From: Tetragonia tetragonoides | Lineage: Eukaryota > Streptophyta > Magnoliopsida > Caryophyllales > Aizoaceae | Direction: 5' to 3' | Assembly (NCBI GenBank): GCA_038025085.1 | Contig: CM076152.1 | Span: forward strand, 26,124,001-26,188,000 | Length of the DNA: 64,000 nucleotides | Part shown: one piece after another, positions 11,818 through 23,107 of the stretch | Layout: each line of letters starts with the position of its first letter | Numbering within the stretch: the stretch's first letter is position 1 | Made by a program: the position numbers and the translations under genes | Notes under the pieces: model-generated | Told to the model about the DNA's origin: nothing | The model's database searches: none | The model's input: the letters and a program-made list of their open reading frames with translations, nothing else

Positions 11818-12818
11818 CTAAACAACAACTGGGTTTTGCGTCAATTCGGGAGGCGTATCATCATCGTCATCCCTCCTTGGTTTCACTTCCCTACATGAAG
11901 TGTAAGGATGCTCGTCACTTCTAAACTTTTGAGTCATGAAGCGCCTTCTAAAGTTATCCACGAGTTTGCGCTTCCTAGACCAGCAGCTTTCACAGATGTC
12001 CTTCGGAGCCGGCACTAGGACGTGATTAACCTTCCATTCGAACTTAGACAAGCATAACTCATTGCCAACACCCTGAAAAGTTAGCGCACAACGGTTGCCT
12101 TTGTCGTACTTCTCATCGTTGATGTAGCCACTCGTCAGTACCACATCGTCATACTTCTCCTTGAGACCTCTCCAAAGATGCAGGTTGGGTAAGCCAGCTA
12201 GTAAGAGTTCTACCCAGAAACCTTGGTGTATCCTCGTACGGTTCTCATACTCGTAACACTTGATCGTAGTGAATGCGCGATCGATGTAGGTACGGATGTC
12301 ATCCAGCTCGGCATCAGTGGCAAAGAAAGGCTCCACAGGAGGAGACCAATCAGTAGTAGGCGATGGAGGTACAGAGTTGTTGTCGCTTGCGTCACCAATA
12401 TCCTCCAAGTCTGGCATGCTAGGTGAATCAGGGACACCAGTTCCATACTCAAAACGCATCTCTAGATCGACAAAGTTAGGCTCTACACTTGGCTCGTCAG
12501 CAGGAGCATCGTTAGCTTGAGGTTCACACTCAGTAGGTTCCTCTTCAGAATCAGGATCCTCGTTAGCTTCCAAATCATGATTAGGCTCAATTGGAACGTC
12601 ATCATCGCCCAAGCATCATGCGCGGGTTGGTCCACCTCGAGCTCGTGCACGCCATTGCTGTGCGCCTTGGGCTCGGGTGCAGCCTCGTCACGCTCGTCGT
12701 GCGTTGGTTCGCTATCGGAGATGTCTACGTACTCCACCTCGTTCTTGGGTGCAACAATCATCGCTCGCGGTTTTCTACCTCTAGACGACTTCATCGCGGT
12801 CAAACGATTAATTTCCAT
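11818..12818 (-). pseudogene. Extra ORF upstream of gag in element A
   Basis: An open frame of about 330 codons between the PBS and gag, same strand as gag. The ATG is at 12818; one frameshift lies near 12605-12612. The N-terminal part is basic, then very acidic and Pro/Glu-rich (DSEEEPTECEP). The C-terminal domain of about 165 residues is shared with C and D: EPFFATDAEL, IRTYIDRAFTTIK, WVELLLAGLP, GLKEKYDD, VLVPAPKDICESCW, RRRFMTQKF. The CxxCW and basic residues suggest a possible metal- or nucleic-acid-binding role, but that is inference. I do not recognise the family; it is not gag, protease, RT, RNase H or integrase. Confidence 0.7.
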
Positions 12819-12997
12819 CTACAAAAGGGCAATCAAACAATAAGAACATTTAAATCACAATTAAGGTGATTTCAAGTAATTCCTAACTTCTAGGACTACT
12901 ACGCTCAACGGCTTTAATTACATTTTATTTTTCCCCAAAAGTTCAACTAATCTTTATTAATTCATTTATTAAACCTATGCGACATTTTAAACCTAGG

Positions 12998-13009
12998 GCT
13001 CTGATACCA
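12998..13009 (-). promoter_or_regulatory. Primer-binding site of A
   Basis: The minus strand reads TGGTATCAGAGC two bases from the LTR end, complementary to the 3' end of plant initiator Met-tRNA. This sets the orientation and the 5' LTR boundary. Confidence 0.9.
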
Positions 13010-13011
13010 TT

Positions 13012-15270
13012 TGTAACACCCCCGAATTCGTAAGGTACAGAAGAAAAAGAGAAGAAACAAAAGAAAACAAAAGTCAGATAAACTAAATAAACGTCGTCCA
13101 TACCCAGTAAAAACACTTTCGCAAACCTTACCTGGATTTTAGAAGAATCATTGAAATTCATTTGCATGCACAAGTACTCATACAATCAAGCACACGCATA
13201 CTCAATATTCGATTACATGCAATTCTTGCTTTAGTGATCATTCGAACACAAATAGATAAACCATCTTGATTCGAGTAATAAGAGAGCGAATAGAACAACG
13301 ATTACCCATACTGTTCATAGATAGATATAGACATGCCATGGACTTACTCTAGTGTAAATTCACACTACCTCTAACATAATAATCGATATATAGAGAATTA
13401 AACAATGGGGAATGATCCTTCCCGAACACACTACGAGGTGTCCATAAAAGTAACTTGGGAACACGCATCCCTAGACTACATCAATTAGATAAGTCTCGAT
13501 AGCTCGACTACTCCTAGGGATCCATTAGGAGTCTTACTCTCATTTAATTCACTTCACATGCTTGCATTAATTGACCTAGTGGTACAACGAGACCACGACA
13601 GACTACTTCATTTCATGCTCATCATAATGAACAATACTAGCGACGATAATGACATAAAGGCACATTAACAATAGTCATAATTCATATATGTCTAACGAAA
13701 TTTCGGCAGCACTTTGGCAGTAAATCATGATATCCAAAAATTACACTTTCGCAATTAAACCACCCAAACATAATAGTAGACGCTCATTAGCACTCAATAA
13801 TATCCCATTCCAAAGAGCACGTATTATTATATCATAATAATTATAGAAATACAACATTGCCATACATGCTCAATAATTAGCATATGAATTAATTGATTAA
13901 CGAAACTTCATAAACTTGTCATACTCAATATAATTCATATTTACAGCGAAGATATATTTCAAATTCCCATAATTAACGATGATATAATTTAATCATGCGC
14001 CGCATATTAAATTCACAATAATAATCAATTACCACATAACACATCAAAATAGTTTTGATGGGGCTTTGAAAAGAGGTAGACACAATCGCTTACCTAACAA
14101 ACGCTAACTACGTAGTAAGTAACTTGGCTAATCACAACCCGATCACGCTTGTCCGTTTGGTCCTAATTAAAAACAATTACCGAGACATAATTATTAAATA
14201 CGAAAATCCAACAAGTACTGAAACTGTAAATTAGTATTTTTATTAAATTCCTTGATTTATTCCAATCAATCTAGGCTTTTGAAAATCCGGATTCAGACTC
14301 CGAACGAGTATAGAAAATAAAAACAATTATTGAAAAATCCTGAAAATACGAAATTAATTAAAACGAAAATACAAAATTCGAAACCCTAACTTATTGTGCA
14401 AGTCTCGACCACGGTAACCCACAAGTGGACCCATGGTCGGACCCATCACCACCATCACCACCCACCGACCACCATGGTCGGCGGTGGGCTCGGCGGTGAC
14501 CGACAGCCAAGAGAGAGAAAGAGAGAGAGAGAGAACACGAGAGAGAGACTAAAGGAGAGAGAGGGGGCGGGGGAGCGACCGGTGGGTCAGCCCACGGTGG
14601 TCGACCACTCGGCCAGGCGGTGGCGGTGGCGCCCTGCCGCCGGCGAGCCAAAACAGAGGAGAGAGAGTGCAGGGTACGGGGAGAGCGAGAGGGAAAGAGA
14701 GAGAGAAAGAGAAAAGGAAAGGGAGAGGGGAGCGGCTCACCTGATGGTGGCCTGGTGTTCTCCAGCGAAGGCGGCGGCAGTGAGGCCGAGAGAGAGAGAG
14801 AGACAGAGAGAGAGAGAATGTGCAGTGGAGTGAGAGAGAGAAGAGAGAGAGTGTGTGCGTGAGAGGAGAGAGAGAGACTTGGGGTTTTTGCCTCAGTTTT
14901 GTAAATTGATCAACTTACCCATCTCTTAGCTTATATAGGTGCCCAGTGTAGGAAAGTCAAAGCCTACTAGACCTAGGACTTTTTTTTTCTGATTTAATTG
15001 CTATTTAAAAATAATTAAAACTAATTAAATGTTAATTAAAATCAATTAAAACAATATGAATAAACCTTATTCATATACAAAACCATTTCAACTAAATCCC
15101 TCAATTTGATAATTATAAATCCCGAAATTTTTATAATAATAATTAATATTATTATGGCTTAATCTGCGTAAATTGGTTCGTTAAATAAATATACGATTTA
15201 AATTTTCAAAACTATTTATAAATGAATTATAAATCGATATTATAATTATAGAAAATATTGGGGTATCACA
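13012..15270 (-). repeat. 5' LTR of A (2,259 bp)
   Basis: The + strand runs from TGTAACACCCCCGAATTCG to GGGGTATCACA. A TATA box lies at 14939-14930 on the minus strand. The U3 part (15270 to the TATA) is only about 330 bp, leaving about 1.9 kb for R plus U5. A GC-rich, GA-repeat-rich block occupies about 14400-14880. Long apparent ORFs there are repeat artefacts. Confidence 0.88.
14930..14939 (-). promoter_or_regulatory. TATA box in A 5' LTR
   Basis: The minus strand reads CCTATATAAG. The same box is at the equivalent place in every LTR of the family: 5980-5971, 27399-27390, 36722-36713, 43781-43772, 53138-53130 and 61143-61133. It is the likely element promoter. Confidence 0.65.
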
Positions 15271-16439
15271 GTGAATGTGAGAGGGAAAATAGGGGGAAAA
15301 TTTTAAGGGCAATTTTGGCAGTTTTTTCAGTGCATAATAACCGCAACACCACCAAGTGAGTTTATAATTGCCACGTTAACAATATCTGATGAAAAGTGAC
15401 GGAAATTGATAAATAAGGAGACCAAGTAAACATTTAAATTTTACAAAGGTATCCTTTGAATTGTTTTTCATGTTTTAGGCACTCATTGAAAAAGTCCTAA
15501 CCACGGGGGCACTAATTGGAATTTCCCTTGATTTAATTTTAGGAGTATCATTTATGATGAATTAGGTGTTATCGTTCATGATAATTTAATTTTTTTCTTT
15601 TTAAGATGAATATAGTGGAAGAAATTTGAGAGGAAAAAGAATGATACGAGATTACTCTTTCTCAATGGAAAATGGTAATTTGGGAAATATCAAAATAAAA
15701 TTATTTGCGTTTAGTACTTCAATATTTACGATCAAGCAATTGTGTAGAATTCTCATTGTTTACATGGTATTAGAGTACTTATTTTCCTCGTATCCTAAAA
15801 ACTCTAACTTCTACTAAACCGCCGGATAACAACCTTAAACCATCCGGCGGAGTACCACATTTGTTTTCTATACATTTTTTTTCCTCTTTAAATAAATCCC
15901 CATTTCCTTAATACTCTACATGGTGCAATTACCTATTGTCATGAATCTCACCACATGCCTCAGTTCCCTATTATGCCTCACCAGTGCTTCCTACTCGTGT
16001 GTCATATGCACCATTACCTACCTTCAAGGTACATCTGGCCAAACTAGAGCCCGCCCATGAGAGATTCTTTATCCTCATCATGTTGTCCTCAACGTTTATC
16101 TATTCTCTCCCTCCATTATATTTCTCATTGTTGATTACCAAATACCATTCTATATATTCTAATTTTATATTCACTCTCCTCTAATCAGATTCTTCTTATT
16201 CACTCTTCAAATCCTTTTATTCTCAATTTCTCACGGATTAAATGTGTTTTTTTTTATACTTTAATGGGCTAACATGAGGTAGTCTACAATAAATGTCTCT
16301 TATCTTCACATCCCCCTTACTCTCTCTCTTCTCTTTTTCAATGTAGTAACCTATAATTTCTTTGGGAGTTGATGGCTTGGTTCTTTATATGGTTGAGTAA
16401 CTCTTGAGTTGTGCCCCCCACATATTCTTTCCTAGGACT
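15271..16439. other. Flanking DNA without LTR elements or genes
   Basis: About 1.17 kb between the end of A and the TSD of D. AT-rich, with no frame longer than about 66 codons and no family signature I recognise. With the TSD at 16440 it is the left part of the pre-insertion locus of D, whose right part resumes at 53450. Confidence 0.5.
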
Positions 16440-16444
16440 AGAGA
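16440..16444. repeat. Left target-site duplication of D
   Basis: AGAGA immediately before the LTR start, repeated at 53445-53449 after the far LTR, 37 kb away. A 5-bp duplication is typical of Ty3/gypsy integration. Confidence 0.8.
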
Positions 16445-16810
16445 TGTAACACCTTGAATTCACAACGGTTTCCCGGGAATTATCGACGTCGTTGTGCACG
16501 ACTCGACACCGTTGAACCGTTCCAAACCCGGGGAATTCTTACTGTAACATTTATCACTAAGGAGTAAATGCTAAGCAGAAAGAAAGGCTAGGCATCAAAA
16601 GGAGCTTCTAAGGAACTAATCAATCTAAACAGTTAATATCAGAGTTGTCTATATAGTGAGTTAGAATCATTAAACCAAATTTATTAGAACTTGCCTTCAA
16701 GGGCTAAAACCAAATCAAATGCCAACGATCTAAACTGAACAGAAATAGTTCGAAGAATCGACGCCAAATCTAACCTTCCAAGCTGTACGTCCTCAATCAA
16801 CTAAACCTGC
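16445..16810 (-). repeat. 3' LTR of D, piece 1
   Basis: It starts TGTAACACCTTGAATTC and matches the intact D LTR from 50741 up to the AAACCTGC near 51105. It is broken at 16810 by the solo LTR insertion and resumes at 18913. Confidence 0.85.
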
Positions 16811-18907
16811 TGTAATACCCCGTACATTTCGAGTATTTGAAGAAAATAATTTATTTAATTATGAAATAAAAGTATTTATTTTTATTGTGTATTTGAATTA
16901 TTAGTTTAGTGATTTCTTGAATTAGTTTTGTGGGCGTGTTATATGCGGATTAGAAAAGAGCGTGTTAATTAGGAAGTCTAACCGACTTCAATTCTCAACG
17001 CTGCCTTTCTCCTTGTTATTTACATCAGTTCAAAACCCTTCACCCTATTTTTCTCTTTTGCTCTCTTTCACGGCTCAAAACCTCAAGAATCACCATCACC
17101 CTTCTCTGCTTGCACCGAACTGAACCGCCACTACCATTACTTTACTTCTCTCTCTAAAACCCTACTGTCGTGGATGCTACATCACGGTTGCTTGGAGAAT
17201 TTTGCTGTTTTCTCTCTCCTCGCTCTTCTGTTCGAGCAAGCCCTTATCGTGCCCTGCTTCTATTTTGTTATTGCTGTGCGGTTGTGCTGCCATGATTTCC
17301 GGCAACCACCAGCCCCAAAAGACGCCTGATCGCCAGCCAAGTCGACCCCCAATTCACCCTTTTTTATGGGTTTGATTTCTGAAACCCTAACCCCAATTAT
17401 TTGGTGTTTAGTTGATTCTTAAATTTTGATTTTGTGGGTTTTACTAGTAATTGATTTGGTACTTTTATCTGTATCTATATATGTATAGATAGTTTGCGTT
17501 TGATTGAGGTTGTTTGATTGAGGTTGGGTGCTTAATTGACTTGGATAATTCGATTGAGGTAATCCTTTCTATTGGTTTGGAGATGGATGTTAATTTCTTT
17601 TTATATGTGAACTTTTATGTGTTGAATTCTGAGATTGTGATTATTAATTTGCTTATGCTTAATTTGGTTATTGCTATGTTAAATTGACTGATTGTTACTT
17701 GTCTGGTTGATCTGCTAATATTAGCTTGTATACATGGTGGTTTTAAGTTAGTTTTGTTATGATCAGATTAGTTAGATTACTTTCCTGAGGGAAAAGGTTT
17801 AGGCATGAGTTTGAGTTAGATACTTATTAGACCATATGATAAACGAGGATACTATGACTTCTTGGGAACCCATGCCATATTGTGAATGATAGTAATAGAG
17901 TCCCAAATGGGTATTGGACTATGAGATGAGAATCAGATCAGAATTGTTATATGAGATGGAAGTATGAGTATACGATATGATATTGGTTTGAGGCTCGTAA
18001 GTTATTAGCTTCCTTAGTTCTAGACATGTGGGAAAGTAGCCTAAGACGTTAACTCTTAGGTGATGAGCAGTATTTTATGAAATGGTTACATGGTTATGAG
18101 AATGGGTTCGAGAGTGGACTTTTGAGGGCCTGCGGGCTATGTTATGAGTTATGGGGCCTTTGGCCAAGTTATCAGAATGGTTTTTCAGCTATGGGTTTTA
18201 CCGCCAGTTCGCTTCATACATTGTCGAGGCTAGGAGCTAGTGACTGAGAGCAATTGGCACATACTTTTGGGAATTGAGTTATAGAATGATACGAAGACTA
18301 CTTTTGTGATTTATGTGACTTCAAGGTCATAGTTAACCTGAGCTGATGCTTGATTATATTTTTTTAGCTCAATAATATATATTGAATTATGATTATATGT
18401 TTCGATAGAATGTCTAGTTACTCAGCAAAAGTTGATTGGTTGCTTTCTGTGTTACGTGTGTGTGCGTCCATTTTTCTTCAATGGTGGGCCTATGATGAAC
18501 CTATGCGATATTCGATTGCATGGGGGAGTAGATTCGAATTGACTTGCAGGTTGATTGTTTATGAAGATCGCATTCTCTAGATGGACCAGTTGATTCAGAG
18601 CTATCGAGAAGTTCATTATATTTGTCTTTTATTTTAATTATTGTAATAAGTAGATCATTGGTTGTTGTTGGGATTTGTAAGATTTACCTTGCACTCATCC
18701 AATGAGTGAGTGTGGCAGTGATGCTCCGGATTTAGCTATAAGGCTTCTGCTGTTGTTTTGGATATTTTGTTGTATAGTCTGTACAAGCAGGTTTTTGTCT
18801 ACTCGATAACTTGAGATGTCTATTTACAAAGGAAACTCTCCTCGATTTTCGGCTCGAGTTTATCTATTATTTATTTATTTATTATTTAGAAAATCCGGCG
18901 TGTTACA
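16811..18907 (+). repeat. Solo LTR of another gypsy family, 2,097 bp
   Basis: It begins TGTAATACCCCG and ends GTGTTACA, with short inverted termini, and is flanked by perfect 5-bp duplications CCTGC (16806-16810 and 18908-18912). The interrupted sequence matches the uninterrupted LTR near 51100. No internal region is present, so it is a solo LTR left by LTR-LTR recombination. The termini suggest + orientation, because sense LTRs of the Tekay-like family begin TGTGATACCCC and end GTGTTACA. It has no coding frame. Confidence 0.82.
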
Positions 18908-18912
18908 CCTGC

Positions 18913-20644
18913 ACTATGGTTTCCGTGGCGGAAACAAAATACAGAAGAAAAGAAAAGAAATAAAAGAGAAACAAAAAACAGATAAACTGAATAAGCGTCA
19001 TCCGTACCAAGTAAAAATATTTCGTAAACCTTACCTGAGATTTCAGAAGAATCATTGAAATTCATTTGCTTACGCACATAAGCATATAATCAAGCATACG
19101 CATAACGACATTCTTTTATATACAATTCTTTTATAGTGATCATACGAAATATGACTTAGACAATCCGTCTTGATTAGAGAGATGTAAGAGAGCGAATAAA
19201 ACAGCGATTACCCATACTGTTTATCGAAGATACAATCACGTCATGGACTTAATGACTCTAGTGTGCACACTACCTCTAGCACAATTAGATGAGCCTAGAG
19301 GACTTAATAAATGGGGAATGATCCATCCCAGACACACTGCAAGGTGTCCATAAGTAACTTGGAAATTACTCATCCCTTGAACTACACCATTAGGTGTAAT
19401 CCCGATTGCTCGACTACTCCTAGGGATCCATTAGGAGACTTGCTCTCATTTAGTTCAATTCACATAATTTGCATCGGTTGACATAAGTGGTACTACGAGA
19501 CCACGACTTACTAATTTATTTCATGCTCTAGACAATGAATAGTAAATAACGACGATAACGATGATTCAATACGATGAGAATTAAACATGCTTTAATTCAA
19601 TAACGATGACAAGTAAAGTCTAGCACAATTTCGGCAGCACTTCGGCAGGGTAATATGATATCCAAAAATTCACAAATCATCCAAGACATTCAATAAATAA
19701 TATATAGGTGCTCACTAGTACTCAATAATACCCATACCAATTAGCACTTATTTAACAGCATAATAATACTAATAATTCACCATTCAACAATTGTCCAATA
19801 ATTATCATATGGACTAATTAATTCCTAAAATATGATAACACGAACATGCTAATTATAATTCATATTTACAACAGTAAACATGCTTAAGAAATCTCATAAT
19901 AACGACGATATCATTTAATCATGCTTTGCATATCAAATTCACAATAAATTCCCAATTAGCACATAACACATCAAAGTAGTTTTGATGGGGCTTTGCAAGA
20001 AGGTAGACATGAGCGCTTACCACTAATACGCTACCAACAATAAGTATGCTCCAACCAATCGACGGTAATCACGCTTGCTTGTTAGGTCCTAATTAAAAAT
20101 AATTACCGAATCAATATTAATTAAATACGAAAATACAAACAGTATCGAAATCTAAGTCTGATATTTTTATTAAAGTCCTTGATTTATTTCAACCAATCTA
20201 GGCTTTTGAAAATCCGAATTCCGAATGAGTGCAGCAAAATAAAAACATTAAATTGAACATACTGAAAATCGAATTAATAATTACGAAAATTATAAAAACG
20301 AAACCCTAACTTTATAACTAGGTCTAGGTTATGAGTACCCATGCATGGGACCCATAACCTGACTCATCACCACCACCACCACCCACTGGCCACCATGGGG
20401 CTCGGTCTCCGGACCTGGGCCATCACCGGCGACCACCCAGGCACGGGCTGGTGGTGCCGTGGTGACTCGCGACGGCGCTGCGGCCAGGACAGGGGTGGGG
20501 AGCAAAAACAATGCAAGGGGAGAGAGAGAGAGAGAGAAAACGCGAGAAAGAGAATGAGAGAGAGAACGAATACCGATGGGAGGAGGATACCTGCGAGTCT
20601 CCGGTGGTCGGGCGGCAGTGAGGTGAGAGAAAACTGAGGGTGAG
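18913..20644 (-). repeat. 3' LTR of D, piece 2
   Basis: Continues the D LTR from CCTGCACTATGG up to the B insertion point in the GA-rich part (…ACTGAGGGTGAG). Relative to the 5' LTR it lacks most of the segment at about 52620-52710 (between CCACCATGG and GGGCTCGGTCTCC) and the long GA tract, so the two LTRs differ in length. Confidence 0.85.
20640..20644. repeat. Left target-site duplication of B
   Basis: GTGAG before B, repeated at 43651-43655 after B. The uninterrupted LTR of D near 52988-52998 reads GAGGGTGAGGAGAG once. Confidence 0.75.
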
Positions 20645-20962
20645 AGTAGACGCCAAAAAAGCGTCTTCGATTTTCTGCGCAAAAGCCCAATGATGAAAGG
20701 AGTAATTTTAAGCTTGAACTGCTATTTTTGCTTTAATAGTTAAGAGAAGGTCTCAGGTTTTTCCTCCAAACACTCTTTCATTTCATTTCATTTAAAAGCC
20801 CCGTTCAAGAGCTTTCCAACGACGCGTCTCATACCTCATTCCAACCCCCGGCCGCCAAGTTGCGATTCAGGGGCAAAACCGTCTTTTACCGTTCAGGGGT
20901 AAAATGGTCTTTTCACGTTTTTTTGGAATAGTTAAATCCCTCCGGAAAATATAAACAGGCTA

Positions 20963-20985
20963 GATGACGTCATTATGACGTCATC
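20963..20985. promoter_or_regulatory. Perfect palindrome with two TGACGTCA bZIP sites
   Basis: A 23-bp perfect inverted repeat centred at 20974, holding TGACGTCA at 20965-20972 and 20976-20983, about 150 bp upstream of the TATA box. TGACG pairs are known plant bZIP/TGA-factor targets. The 3' LTR copy (42652-42674) and the E copy are decayed. A regulatory role is inferred. Confidence 0.5.
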
Positions 20986-21129
20986 CAGCTGGCTGCTGAA
21001 AGCCGTCAACGGCCCTGGGAAAAGTCCCAGGGCCGCTAGCGGCTTTGACTTCTCATCGGGCCCGGGTTATTTTTCAAGCCCGTCTCATTTTTCAGCTCAA
21101 ATTCGACCTTACAACCCTACTTCCCTCGC

Positions 21130-21139
21130 CTATATAAAC
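21130..21139 (+). promoter_or_regulatory. TATA box in B 5' LTR
   Basis: CTATATAAAC, conserved as TATATAAAC at 42864-42872 in the 3' LTR and, inverted, as CCTATAAATA at 56687-56678 in E. The GCCGCTAGCGGC palindrome lies about 87 bp upstream. Confidence 0.6.
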
Positions 21140-21918
21140 AACCCTTCACCCCAGTTCAAAACACACCGTCTACAGTTGACAACCTCTATTCTCAGGAGTA
21201 TTAACACTGAGCTTCCCCGTCTTTCTTCCAAACATTAGATCTATTTTTACTATTCTTGTCAAATATAGCCTACAGTTCAGGTACAAATTCCTGAGGGCTC
21301 AAATTAAATTGCTTGCCTAATTGTTTATTTTCCAGTAGTCATAATGTAGATATCATGCTAGAATAACGTTTTTATTGTTTCCTAAATATTGTCTGTATAA
21401 TCGTTGTGTTGCTCAACTTGTCAATCGATGCATGTCTAAATAAGGGTTAAAAATAAATGTTGTGATGCTTTGATGAACCAATTAATACTCTAAGTCTAGG
21501 TTGTTATTCCGGTTTGTGTGGGAATTATGTCTTTAAATTATTAAGCAGACTTGAGCTAGTAGAGGCCGTCATAATACGGGCGAGTTGCGTGCCTAACACT
21601 TCCCACCTCGTACCTTCGCCCCCGAACCCTTTATTCTTGGGTACTTATATGTTTTATATAAGCGAGAGTCTTTCTAAAAATATGATTAGTTCACTTATCG
21701 CGCTATTGGGTTGTCCCTTCGGTTTGTTCCTTCGGTTTGTCCCTTCGATAAAACACCGATAGCAGATTTGTGACCTCTTTGATGGTTTTTATTCAATTCA
21801 AATCTTTTCAAAAGCTTTTCTAACTCGATGGTCCCTTGAACTTATCTAAGCCCCTAACTGACAATTTTTCTATAAGGACGCACTCCGTGGAACCGTAGGA
21901 AATCCCGGGTCCTTACAG

Positions 21919-21936
21919 TGGAGACTTCACTGGCTA
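21919..21936 (+). promoter_or_regulatory. Primer-binding site of B (decayed)
   Basis: TGGAGACTTCACTGGCTA one base after the LTR end, resembling the Tat-type PBS TGGCGACT(T/C)CACTGGGG with a few substitutions. The position relative to the LTR is the same as in element G. Confidence 0.6.
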
Positions 21937-23107
21937 CTTATTTAAGGGGTTGAGACTCGAAAGTTAAGTTTGCTTATTTGTTTAATAACATGTTTCGTAT
22001 ATTTTGCATCATTTGCTTGTGCTTTTGCACAACCTTTTGTCCATTATGGACCCTCGAGGAAGTTTGTGTCGCAACTCGTAGACAACCTGTATATCTAAAG
22101 GAATGTATAGTTGTCCTACCGTGCAAATCGACGCTTCCTCACCCATGACTCATCAATCCTTTGTTGATGAAAAGAATTACAATCGATGTGTCGACCATCC
22201 GCCGAAGGGAAGTTGTTATTGGTCGTGGTAACCTCACAGGAGCAAAAAGCCTCTAACCCACATTCATGCATCTGGTTGCTTGTTGTGCATGTGTCGGTGT
22301 AATGCCCGTCTGATCTCATGTTTGCTTGTAAACTACATTGCTATGATACCTGCATAAATGCATGAATTACGTGATTATGTGCCAACATGTACTTACGTGC
22401 TAGGAGTCGTTTTTTTATTTATTTTTAGCTAGTTCCTAGTGCACGAAGATGATGAGAGAATTCAAATTCAATTAACCCTCATCATTTTCCCAATGATATA
22501 TTCTAAAAGTCATGAACAATTTTCTAGGATCTTTTTAGTTAAAAAAAAAGGAGAAAGAGTCAGTCTTTCAATTTCCTCTTTCGCTTTTCTTATTTCTGTA
22601 TTTTCTTTTTCCTTTGATGTAATTAAGATTCGGTCAAAAAAAAGAAATAAATATAGAAAAAAAAAACAAAAAAACGGCAAACTCAAGCAAAAAAAAAAAT
22701 TTGCCGAAAATCAAAGCAAAAAAAAAAAACCAAAAAAAAAAGACCGAAATTTCTTTTTTATCTTTATCCCATTTTTTTTTCATTTTCTTTGAGTTTAGAA
22801 AAATAAAATTAGGATAGTCCGTCTTTTTCTATCTTTCTTATTTTCGTTCATTGACTTTATTTTCCTCGGATGTTAGGGAAATATTTGGGCATTTAGGCTT
22901 AAAGACCTTTCTCTTTTAGGACAATGTTTTTTTTTTTTTTTTTTATTTTATGTGTGGTCAATTTTTCTTTAGGGGAGAGTCTCATGGTTTTTTCTTGTTA
23001 CTTAGTGCTTCGTGCTTCCTATTCAGGATAGAACTTGAAGAGAAAGATTGGGCCCGGTCCGTTCCACTTTTTGATCAGACCCTGATTCAAGCCACTTTGA
23101 TCCCATC
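21937..23107 (+). other. Leader of B, no gene
   Basis: About 1.17 kb between the PBS and the gag remnant. It contains an extremely A-rich and T-rich stretch (22530-22960). The 117-codon frame over 22439-22792 is low complexity (Lys/Phe runs) and I do not accept it as a gene. Confidence 0.5.

Larger units (their letters stand above)
5724..15270 (-). mobile_element. Tekay/Del-like chromovirus A
   Basis: A Ty3/gypsy element on the minus strand: 5' LTR 15270-13012, PBS, extra ORF 12818-11818, gag-pol 11078-6567, PPT, and a truncated 3' LTR ending at 6299. Only about 576 bp of the 3' LTR survives against 2,259 bp for the 5' LTR, so the outer 1.66 kb is missing and no target-site duplication can be tested. 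Its LTR lacks an internal segment of about 380 bp that C and D have, placing it with F in a shorter-LTR subfamily. Confidence 0.85.
20645..21917 (+). repeat. 5' LTR of B (1,273 bp)
   Basis: It starts AGTAGACG (canonical TGTAGACG in the other copies) and ends GGGTCCTTACA before the PBS. It contains two TGACGTCA sites at 20965-20983, a GCCGCTAGCGGC palindrome at 21032-21043 and a TATA box at 21130-21139. It is a homologue of 42328-43650 and, inverted, of 55933-57169. Confidence 0.85.

Noticed and set aside
14396..14862. Overlapping ORFs of 80-145 codons on both strands rich in Arg/Glu or Ser/Leu
   Set aside because: They are translations of (GA)n and GC-rich LTR sequence, present in all frames and in every LTR of the family; no conserved protein.
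22439..22792. 117-codon Lys/Phe-rich ORF in the leader of B
   Set aside because: A-rich and T-rich low-complexity sequence; no homologue among other copies.
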